Shown here in pieces: positions 6,455 through 13,533 of a DNA stretch of 20,622 nucleotides. Under the pieces are notes generated by a model. It was not told the origin of the DNA and ran no database searches. It was given only the letters and a program-made list of their open reading frames with translations. The DNA is from Ruminococcus sp. UBA4240 (lineage in GTDB: Bacteria > Bacillota > Clostridia > Oscillospirales > Ruminococcaceae), in assembly GCA_002395525.1 (NCBI GenBank), contig DGXE01000039.1, positions 1 through 20,622 of the forward strand, written 5' to 3'. Every line of letters starts with the position of its first letter. The stretch's first letter is position 1. A program made the translations under genes and the position numbers.

Positions 6455-8470
6455 TCATTCTCCTTTTCCGGGTGTGTCCTCATCTGTGATAATGCGTATA
6501 AAGGCATCCTTGGGCACAGGCCTTGAAAAATAGAAGCCCTGCATATAGTCCACGTCCAAAGTGTTCAGCAGCTCTATCTGCTCCGCAGTTTCAACGCCCT
6601 CCACAAGTATCTCCCTGCGCATCTGCTTTATCATGTTGACGCTGTTTTCAAGGATAATGCGGCCTGAACCGGCATTGTCCGCACTCCAAAGCATACTCTT
6701 GTCTATCTTGATAACATCAAAGTCAAGGGAGAATATGGACTGAAGATTGGAGTATCCTGTGCCGAAATCATCCATGGAAAAGCTGAAGCCCTGCTCCCTG
6801 AGCTCGCACACCGTAGTCTGCAGGAGCTTATAGTCGGTAGCCGCCACGGATTCAGTTATCTCAAGGTTGATGGAGCTTTTGTCCACGCCGAATTCCTCGA
6901 CTATGCCGCTGATGTGAGCCACAAAGCCCGGCTGCATGAACTGCACCACGGAGAGATTCACATTTATGCAGTTGATACCGTGCTGTGCGGGAATGCCGCT
7001 CTTGATGAAGGCGCATACCTCACGGAGCACAAAGTCATCCACATCGTCTATAAGGCCGCACTGCTCGGCTATGGGTATGAATTCGCCGGGGTACAGCTCC
7101 CCCATCTCCGTATCATGGAGCCTTATGAGCGCCTCCGCCCCGTGGAGCCTGAGCCCTTCAAGGGAGTAGGTGGGCTGGTAGAACACCTCCAGCGTGTGTT
7201 GTTCAAGGCCTCTGATTATAGCCTTCTCCACCTCCTTGCGGCGGAGTATGTAGTCAAGGTCGGAGCCTGTCAGCACAGTCTTGGTGTTCCCCGAAGGAAC
7301 GGGAGAATCTATCATGATGAATGCCTGCTCCACGGTGGAGAATTTCTCAGGCATCTTGGCGTGGAGTATGACCGCCTTTATCATAAGGGGTGTGTCGTTT
7401 AAGCTCCAGGGTTCCTTAAAGCGTGCGGTGATCTCATCCATGAGCCAGAGGGCATCAGTCTCGGCTATGTCAGGCAGCGCTATCACATAGGTGTACGGAC
7501 CTGTGCTGTATATGTAGCTGCGGGGCAGCTTTGTTTTCAGAAAATCAAAGACCAGTATGGGCAGGTCATCCTCCGTGCTGCAGGTGCGCTCGATCTCCTC
7601 GCTGTTTGTAATGCGCAGAGCCATGATGTCCACGCTGCGCCCGCCCTTGAGATAGGTCATAAGGTCGCTGTTAAGAGCTTTGCGGTCATATATGCCCGTA
7701 TCGCTGTCTATGCGGTCGTCCTCGTTTTCGATGGACACCATTACCCCAAGCATGGCAAGAGCCTCTATGAAAAGCTCTATCTTTACGTGGACTGTAAAAA
7801 GCTGGATAAGTATGCCGACAGACACCAGCACAAACAGGTACACTATCATGTAGCGGCGCTTCTCGGTAAGGGCACTCCAGGTGTATATAAGCATATACAC
7901 AGCCGTAACAAGGAACAGTCCCGCCGCAAGGTATATGATGATCTCGCCCTTGCTGCGCATAAATTCCCCGTGCTCGCCGAAGGTATAGACAAAGCCTGTA
8001 AGAGGATTGGTCAGCACTGCAAGCTCTGTCACCGCAAATACCGCCGCATATATGATATGCACGGGCTTGCCGAAATCCACAGGGTTTTCCTTGAGCCGCC
8101 CGGAACGTGATCTGTCAAACATCCACCCGCTGCGCCTGTCAGCAAATGAAAGTTTCCCGCACACACCGAGTACATACAGATAAAAGAGGGGTGCCAGCAT
8201 ACTGTGGAAGGCAAAGTACAGGAAGGTGAACGCCTTGTAGGCACCGCCGTCAATGCCGTCCTTGGTGCCGTATACATCAATGCTGGTTTTGGCAAGCTCT
8301 GTAATGCCGTTGAGGGTAAGCACCATGAGCATCCCCACGAACACCTTGTTCCTCAGCTTGTCCGTGCGCTTCTGCGCAAAGGTAAAGAATACCGATGTAA
8401 GGCAGATGATAGATGTAGCCAGTGCAAATGCAAGATTCAGACCGTCAGATATTTCAAAACCGGTTCCCAT
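6455..8470 (-). CDS. Membrane-bound c-di-GMP phosphodiesterase (7TM, degenerate GGDEF, EAL)
   Basis: A 671-residue protein. Residues 1-245 form about seven hydrophobic spans, a membrane sensor layout. A GGDEF-like region (about 250-410) follows that begins with the typical DSDTGIYDRKAL but has no GGDEF motif where one would be expected (around YTYVIALPDIAE), so it should not make c-di-GMP. The C-terminal EAL domain (about 415-660) looks catalytically complete: EALIRL with Glu446, a NLEITES motif, DDFGTGYS with Asp567-Asp568, VIKIDKSM, EGVETAEQ and QGFYFSRP. It should hydrolyse cyclic di-GMP to pGpG at the inner face of the membrane. The start is preceded by a GGTGG ribosome site and lies 33 nt after the YesL-like gene. 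The operon context suggests it senses an envelope or substrate signal connected with the exported glycosidase; that link is inference. Confidence 0.9.
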   Translation of the reverse strand: MGTGFEISDGLNLAFALATSIICLTSVFFTFAQKRTDKLRNKVFVGMLMVLTLNGITELAKTSIDVYGTKDGIDGGAYKAFTFLYFAFHSMLAPLFYLYVLGVCGKLSFADRRSGWMFDRSRSGRLKENPVDFGKPVHIIYAAVFAVTELAVLTNPLTGFVYTFGEHGEFMRSKGEIIIYLAAGLFLVTAVYMLIYTWSALTEKRRYMIVYLFVLVSVGILIQLFTVHVKIELFIEALAMLGVMVSIENEDDRIDSDTGIYDRKALNSDLMTYLKGGRSVDIMALRITNSEEIERTCSTEDDLPILVFDFLKTKLPRSYIYSTGPYTYVIALPDIAETDALWLMDEITARFKEPWSLNDTPLMIKAVILHAKMPEKFSTVEQAFIMIDSPVPSGNTKTVLTGSDLDYILRRKEVEKAIIRGLEQHTLEVFYQPTYSLEGLRLHGAEALIRLHDTEMGELYPGEFIPIAEQCGLIDDVDDFVLREVCAFIKSGIPAQHGINCINVNLSVVQFMQPGFVAHISGIVEEFGVDKSSINLEITESVAATDYKLLQTTVCELREQGFSFSMDDFGTGYSNLQSIFSLDFDVIKIDKSMLWSADNAGSGRIILENSVNMIKQMRREILVEGVETAEQIELLNTLDVDYMQGFYFSRPVPKDAFIRIITDEDTPGKGE

Positions 8471-8503
8471 GACATCACCACCCTGTGATATGCTACTTGG
8501 AGC

Positions 8504-9121
8504 TTAGGTCTGAGGGTTTTCCTCTAATTTGTTGAATATGCCCCGCGCGGCAAAGCTTATGGTATAGATCACCAGCACAGGGCCTACGAGTATGCCTATG
8601 ATCAGGGTATGCATATTGAATATCAGCACTGCCACCTCAAAGGCTACCGCAATGATGAGCAGCACCGAACGGAGAAAGAATTTCATTGATATGCGGAATG
8701 AATTCTTTATGGTATTGAAAAAAGTGTTCTCATAGCGTGCCATGAGGGGATAGACATAGAGCAGGGAAAAGGAGAAGATATATGCCGCAAATATGCCTAT
8801 GCATAAAAATACCACACTGTGCTCTTTAGCTGCTGAGAAAAGCTGGAAATCAAGGTACACCGCCCATGCCGCAAGGATGGTAAGAAGTCCCATGGGGATG
8901 CCCATTTTAAGGTTGTCCTTAAAGCCCTTCCAGAATTCGGGCCAGATGTGACCCTCTTCCTCGTCGAGCATTCTCCTTGTGACTGCAAACACTGCGGCAG
9001 TGGAGGCTCCCACAGTTATCACGGGCAGGCTGAACACCACCCAGAGAAAATTCAGGAACACGCACTGGGTGAGCCTTTGCATAAAACGGTACAATGCACC
9101 GTCGGGGCTGAATATCTTCAT
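8504..9121 (-). CDS. YesL family (DUF624) membrane protein
   Basis: A 205-residue membrane protein with about five hydrophobic segments. The N-terminal signature, LYRFMQRLTQCVFLNFLWVVFSLPVITVG, followed by TRRMLDEEEG and FWKGFKDNLK, is typical of the YesL/DUF624 family. These proteins are usually found beside carbohydrate uptake or glycoside hydrolase genes; their biochemical role is not established. The ATG at 9121 is chosen over an in-frame upstream start at 9193 because AAGG lies 7 nt before it and the family's MKxFSPDGxLYRF opening begins there. It is the first gene of the long operon, about 95 nt downstream of a near-consensus promoter. The family's known company supports a carbohydrate role for the operon. 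Confidence 0.85.
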   Translation of the reverse strand: MKIFSPDGALYRFMQRLTQCVFLNFLWVVFSLPVITVGASTAAVFAVTRRMLDEEEGHIWPEFWKGFKDNLKMGIPMGLLTILAAWAVYLDFQLFSAAKEHSVVFLCIGIFAAYIFSFSLLYVYPLMARYENTFFNTIKNSFRISMKFFLRSVLLIIAVAFEVAVLIFNMHTLIIGILVGPVLVIYTISFAARGIFNKLEENPQT

Positions 9122-9221
9122 TGAATGACCTTCACAATCATATGGCAGTACAGAAGCCGCTCTCCCGACGGATCCGCCGCAGGCAGAGAGCACCTCTGAT
9201 ATACATATTTTTCCTTATACT

Positions 9222-9250
9222 ATTTTATCACAATATGCCTTCTTTGTCAA
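9222..9250 (-). promoter_or_regulatory. Promoter of the yesL/EAL/GH74 operon
   Basis: TTGACA (9245-9250), 17 nt, TAAAAT (9222-9227) on the minus strand, with a TG one base before the -10 box (extended -10). This is the strongest-looking promoter for the six minus-strand genes. It leaves a leader of about 95 nt before the YesL-like start. Confidence 0.8.
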
Positions 9251-9358
9251 CAGTCTTGCAAAAGGCTTGCCTGCCGCATTTATACCAGCCATGCCCCACA
9301 CTTTGAGCAAAAGTAACAAACTTAGACATTTTACAGTAAATTTTTGTCATAAATGCTA

Positions 9359-9387
9359 TTGCATTGAAGTGTGTTTTATAGTATAAT
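9359..9387 (+). promoter_or_regulatory. Promoter of rlmB
   Basis: TTGCAT (9359-9364), 17 nt, TATAAT (9382-9387) on the plus strand, giving a leader of about 60 nt before the rlmB start codon. Confidence 0.72.
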
Positions 9388-9454
9388 GTATAGGTGTATA
9401 TGTATCTGCAAAGCACGATACTGAGATTTTGGCTTATAGATAAAAGGAAAGATC

Positions 9455-10312
9455 ATGGACAACAGAAAAACAAGAAAGCCGTCCCCCGGAAAGGGCGGCA
9501 GCAGGGAGCACAGCCGCACAGAGAGCCGCAGGCGCCCTGAGAGAGAGGAAAAAAGGCTCCCTGCCGAGGATATACAGCAGGCTCCCGAGGGGCTTATCAT
9601 AGGAAGGAACCCTGTGCTTGAAGCACTCAAGGCAGGAAAGCCCATAGACACCCTTTACATCGACCCTGAGGCAACGGGCAGCATACGCTCTATCGTGCGC
9701 ATTGCCCGTGAGAGGGGCATAGTGGTAAAGAGCGTGAGCGGCTCCAAGCTGTCCCAGATGTGTGAAAATGCAGCACATCAGGGGGTAATAGCATCAGGTG
9801 CCTGTGCTGAATATGTGACCCTGGAGGATATTCTGAACATATCCCGCAGGAAGGGCACAAAGCCCTTTATCATCGTATGCGATGAGATAGAAGATCCCCA
9901 CAATCTGGGGGCTGTGATACGTACCGCGGAGGCAGCCGGCGCAGACGGGGTGATCATCCCCAAAAGGCGCAGTGCCTCCCTCAACGCCACTGTATTCAAG
10001 ACCTCGGCGGGTGCTGCAAGTCTTGTGCCCGTTGCAAGGGTGCCCAACATCGTAAATGCCCTTGAAGAGCTGAAAAAGCAGGGGGTATGGGTATTCGGCA
10101 CGGCTATGGACGGCGCTGACTACACAACAGCCGACCTTACCGGGGCAGTGGCTCTGGTGATAGGGTCGGAGGGCACAGGGATGAGCAGACTGGTGAGGGA
10201 AAAGTGCGATCACCTGGTGTCCCTGCCCATGAACGGGAAGATAAATTCCCTGAATGCGTCTGTTGCGGCAGGCATATTCATGTACGAAGCTGTAAGACAG
10301 CGCAGGGGATGA
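9455..10312 (+). CDS. rlmB: 23S rRNA (guanosine-2'-O-)-methyltransferase RlmB/TrmH family
   Basis: A 285-residue SPOUT methyltransferase that transfers a methyl group from S-adenosylmethionine to a ribose 2'-OH, most likely of the 23S rRNA guanosine handled by RlmB. Residues 1-45 are a basic, disordered tail. Residues 47-122 are the RNA-binding N domain, opening with LIIGRNPVLEALKAG. Residues 137-283 are the knotted catalytic domain with motif 1 DPHNLGAVIRTAEAAG (147-162), motif 2 IGSEGTGMS (236-244) and motif 3 around NGKINSLNASVAAGI (260-274). AAAGGAAA lies 4-5 nt before the ATG. The extra N-terminal tail is longer than in enterobacterial RlmB but common in Firmicutes. The following gene starts 31 nt later in the same transcript. 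TrmH family members vary in target, so the exact nucleotide is inferred. Confidence 0.92.
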   Translation: MDNRKTRKPSPGKGGSREHSRTESRRRPEREEKRLPAEDIQQAPEGLIIGRNPVLEALKAGKPIDTLYIDPEATGSIRSIVRIARERGIVVKSVSGSKLSQMCENAAHQGVIASGACAEYVTLEDILNISRRKGTKPFIIVCDEIEDPHNLGAVIRTAEAAGADGVIIPKRRSASLNATVFKTSAGAASLVPVARVPNIVNALEELKKQGVWVFGTAMDGADYTTADLTGAVALVIGSEGTGMSRLVREKCDHLVSLPMNGKINSLNASVAAGIFMYEAVRQRRG

Positions 10313-10330
10313 CCCTTTACGAATAAGATT

Positions 10331-10346
10331 GGAGGTACGATCTTTG
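10331..10346 (+). promoter_or_regulatory. Ribosome site and TTG start of the large membrane protein
   Basis: A perfect GGAGG (10331-10335) stands 8 nt before a TTG codon at 10344. A possible in-frame TTG at 10329 would overlap the ribosome site itself, so 10344 is taken as the start. Confidence 0.75.
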
Positions 10347-13300
10347 GAAAGCAAAGATTATTCTCTTGACGATATACTGGATGAATTCGGGAACGCTCCC
10401 CACAGCGGCGGGGAATCGGTGGACGATATCCTTGAAAGCTACAGCGCCACGAAGAGCTTTGCGGAATCAGGACTTCAGGAGATATTTGACAGCCGCAGCT
10501 CCAGCACGGACATTGACATAAGCGACATCAACATCTCCATGCCATCGGACTACCCCTCTCCCGAGGAGATACGCCGCAAGGCAAAGGATATAACCCAGGT
10601 GCCCGATGAGGAGCTTTCTCCCGAGGACAGGAAGAAGAAATCCCGCCAGATAGACTATGAGATCATGAGCGGCGACTACGAGCGCAAGTACATCCCCGAC
10701 GAGCTCAAGACCTCAATAGAGCTGCAGGCGGAGCAGCTTGACAAGCAGGGGGAGGGTGCCCTTATACCCGAAGCCCCTGCGGCAGAAGCCCCGATCTCAG
10801 ATGATGAAGCAAAGGGCGCACAGGCAGAGGAAGCTGCAAAGCCTGCCGAAGCGGCGGAGGAGCAGACAGAGCCGGAGGAAACGGAGGAGGTCACAGCACC
10901 GCCCAAAAAGCGGGGTCTGTTCGGATTCCTGTTCAAAAAGAAGAAGGCAGATGACAGGTTCTCCGATGACGGTGTATCCGACCTGAAAGGGCTTCACTCC
11001 ATATATGAGGATGAGGACGACTTTGACCTGAAATACGGCGACACTCCCCTTTTCAGCGAGGAGGAGCGGGATGCCCTCATAGGCGAGGAGCACAGCATCC
11101 CCTATGAGATAGGACCCGAAGCAGGCCGCTCCCTCTCCGAGAAAATGGAGATGGAGGACGAATACAGCGAAAGATACGGCGAGACAAAGCACACTGCCAG
11201 AGCCGAGAAGCAGGAAAGGAAGGAACAGGCGAACATCACCGGGGAGCCTCCGATAGAGTTCGGCCACCGCCCTGACCCTGTGGATACGGAAAACCCCTTT
11301 GACAAATATTCATCCATTGACGATATAGAGCAGATACTCACCCAGTACGACAACAAGCAGAAGCAGCGCCAGACCAAAAACGACACCAGTCCCTTGAAGA
11401 GCTTTTCGGGCATATTCAACAAGCTGATGGCAAAGGACGAGAATTCCGGCGGCAACAGCGAGCTGTCCGACAAGAAGATAAAACGGGTATCCTCGACCGT
11501 GCCCCCCATTGAGAGAAAGCGCATCTCGGATGTGAAGCTGGACATTGACGGCAAGGTGCTTGAAGACACCTTCCCCCGGGTGATACCCACAGGCGACCCG
11601 GAGCTTGACAAGCTCAATGAGCTGAAAGCCCGCCGCACACGGAAGGTGGAGTCCTTCTCCCCCCAGTGGGAGGGAGCCGAGGAGCCTGCAAAGAAGGAGG
11701 AGCCTGAGACACCGCCTCCTGTCATAGAGGATTTTGAGAGCCTTACAGATGCGCCCTCCATTGCAAATCACATAGAGCAGCAGAAGAACAAGCTGGTCAT
11801 CCGCCTGCTCATACTTGTACTGTGCTTTGCGGTGACTGCCTACATCGCATTTGCCAATGACTTCTCCCTGCCCATACTCCAGACTATACCGGGCATAGAC
11901 AAGAAATCAAACCCGGACAGCTTCCTGTTTATCAATCTGGTGCTGGGTGTGATAGCAGGCATAGCCTCCTATCAGACTGTTTCAAACGGCATCGGGAAGC
12001 TGCTCTCCCTGAAGGCTGACTGCGACTCACTTTCAGCCCTTGCTCTGGTTTCCAGTGCCATAACCGGCATGGTGGCGCTTTCGGACACGAATATGATAAG
12101 GGGCAGCTTTGCCTTTGTATATGTGCCTGTGGCAATAGGCTCACTGATGTTCAACACCATAGGGAAGCTGCTCATCATAAGCCGCACACAGCGCAGCTTT
12201 GCAAACATCTCCGGGGACAACGAGCACTATGCCCTGTTCGTGTGCGAAGACGAGGCACGGGCACAGGACTTTACAAGGGGTGCCCTTGCTGATATACCCG
12301 TGCTTGCCTGCATGAGAAAGACGGAGGTGATAACAGGCTTCCTGCGCTCCTCCTATTCAAGCGACAGCACAGACAGATTCTGCCGCAAGATGTCGCCCAT
12401 AATACTCATCGCATCTACGGTGATAGCTGTCATAGCGGGTATACTTGCCCGCACCGAGCACGGCTCCCTCGGGGCATTCTGCGTGGGGCTGTCCTCCTTC
12501 TCCGCAGTGGCTGCCATATGCTCCTGCTTTTCCATCATGCTGGTGGTGAACCTGCCCATGGAACGTGCATCCCGCTCCTATGCCCGCAAGCAGGGCGCTA
12601 TCATCGGCTTTGACAGCATAGACGAATTCTGCGATACCAACTGTGTCCTTGCGGATGCAGGGCAGATATTCCCGGCGGGAAGCATAAAGCTCATCAACAT
12701 CAAGTCCTTCCCCGACACCAGCATAGATGAAGCCATACTCCAGGCGGCAAGCCTTACGCATCAGTCAGGCAGCATACTTGACAGTATGTTCTATGAGATA
12801 ATAGGCGGCAAGACGGAGATGCTCAGCCATGTGGAAAGCTATCTCTATGAGGATTCCATGGGACTTTGCGGCTGGATAAACAACAAGAGAGTGCTGCTTG
12901 GCAACAGGGAGCTTATGCAGAACCACAGCATAGAAGGTCTCCCCTCCCTTGCTAAGGAAGGCGAATACACAAAGAACGGCCGCATTGCTGTGTACCTGTC
13001 CATTTCGGGGCAGCTTTCCGCAATGTTCATTATCGAGCTTACCCCTGCATACAGCATAGGCAATGCACTCAGGGAGCTGCACAAGAGCAATATCCCCGTT
13101 ATGCTCCGCTCCGTGGATTCCATGCTGACCGTGAACAGGCTTTCGGAGCTGTTTGACGTATCTCCCTCCCTGTTCAAGCTCATTCCCTTCAGATACCACG
13201 CACAGTGCCAGGAAACAGTGGACTTTGCCCCAAGGCAGGATGCAACACTTGCCTGCTCCGGCAGCTTCCCCGCCTTTGCTTCACTGGTAATGGGCGCCAA

Positions 13301-13487
13301 CCGCCTGAGAGGCACCATTTCCATAGGCATAGCCCTGCAGGCGGCGGCAATATTCGTAGGCATCCTTCTGGTGCTGATACTTGTGCTGCTGGGGGCTTCC
13401 TCACAGCTTACAGTCACCATGGCGCTTATCTACAATCTGTGCTTTGCAGCAGTCTACTGGATATTCCAGCTTTTGCGAAAGGTATGA
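10344..13487 (+). CDS. Large membrane protein resembling a catalytically dead P-type ATPase
   Basis: A 1047-residue protein in two halves. Residues 1-480 are hydrophilic, mostly acidic and probably disordered, with Glu/Ala/Pro-rich stretches, a KKRGLFGFLFKKKK patch and three similar short motifs (SLDDILDEF, SVDDILESY, SIDDIEQIL). Residues 482-1047 carry about eight membrane spans (near 482-507, 527-548, 562-579, 586-611, 682-703, 710-740 and two at the C terminus). The second half follows the order of a P1B-type metal ATPase: a CSC triplet at 726-728 in a membrane span, then LADAGQIFPAG with Asp771 45 residues later, where CPC and DKTGTLTxG stand in CopA-like pumps. Next come WINNKRVLLGNRELM and IAVYLSISGQLSAMFIIEL, resembling the nucleotide-binding and hinge strands. 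The DKTGT, TGES, TGD and GDGxND motifs are absent, so no ATP-driven transport is expected. It is in a transcript with rlmB and ends just before a strong terminator. Confidence 0.72.
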   Translation: MESKDYSLDDILDEFGNAPHSGGESVDDILESYSATKSFAESGLQEIFDSRSSSTDIDISDINISMPSDYPSPEEIRRKAKDITQVPDEELSPEDRKKKSRQIDYEIMSGDYERKYIPDELKTSIELQAEQLDKQGEGALIPEAPAAEAPISDDEAKGAQAEEAAKPAEAAEEQTEPEETEEVTAPPKKRGLFGFLFKKKKADDRFSDDGVSDLKGLHSIYEDEDDFDLKYGDTPLFSEEERDALIGEEHSIPYEIGPEAGRSLSEKMEMEDEYSERYGETKHTARAEKQERKEQANITGEPPIEFGHRPDPVDTENPFDKYSSIDDIEQILTQYDNKQKQRQTKNDTSPLKSFSGIFNKLMAKDENSGGNSELSDKKIKRVSSTVPPIERKRISDVKLDIDGKVLEDTFPRVIPTGDPELDKLNELKARRTRKVESFSPQWEGAEEPAKKEEPETPPPVIEDFESLTDAPSIANHIEQQKNKLVIRLLILVLCFAVTAYIAFANDFSLPILQTIPGIDKKSNPDSFLFINLVLGVIAGIASYQTVSNGIGKLLSLKADCDSLSALALVSSAITGMVALSDTNMIRGSFAFVYVPVAIGSLMFNTIGKLLIISRTQRSFANISGDNEHYALFVCEDEARAQDFTRGALADIPVLACMRKTEVITGFLRSSYSSDSTDRFCRKMSPIILIASTVIAVIAGILARTEHGSLGAFCVGLSSFSAVAAICSCFSIMLVVNLPMERASRSYARKQGAIIGFDSIDEFCDTNCVLADAGQIFPAGSIKLINIKSFPDTSIDEAILQAASLTHQSGSILDSMFYEIIGGKTEMLSHVESYLYEDSMGLCGWINNKRVLLGNRELMQNHSIEGLPSLAKEGEYTKNGRIAVYLSISGQLSAMFIIELTPAYSIGNALRELHKSNIPVMLRSVDSMLTVNRLSELFDVSPSLFKLIPFRYHAQCQETVDFAPRQDATLACSGSFPAFASLVMGANRLRGTISIGIALQAAAIFVGILLVLILVLLGASSQLTVTMALIYNLCFAAVYWIFQLLRKV

Positions 13488-13499
13488 CAGACAAAAGAA

Positions 13500-13533
13500 A
13501 CCGGCATCGGGAGCTCCGATGCCGGTGTTTTTA
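13500..13533. terminator. Bidirectional terminator between convergent genes
   Basis: CCGGCATCGG (13501-13510) pairs perfectly with CCGATGCCGG (13516-13525) around a 5-nt loop, extended by one A-T pair. In the plus direction GTTTTTA follows; in the minus direction TTTCTTTTGT follows. It can end both the large membrane protein gene and the dehydratase activase gene, whose stop codon lies at its edge. Confidence 0.88.

Larger units (their letters stand above)
9122..9454. other. Divergent intergenic region
   Basis: This gap between the minus-strand operon and rlmB holds one promoter for each direction (9222-9250 minus, 9359-9387 plus) and two untranslated leaders. The ~110 nt between the promoters shows no repeat or operator that stands out. 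Confidence 0.7.

Noticed and set aside
10344..13487. Annotation as a functional heavy-metal-exporting ATPase
   Set aside because: The phosphorylation, hinge, actuator and Mg-binding motifs needed for the pump cycle are missing, although the overall layout remains.
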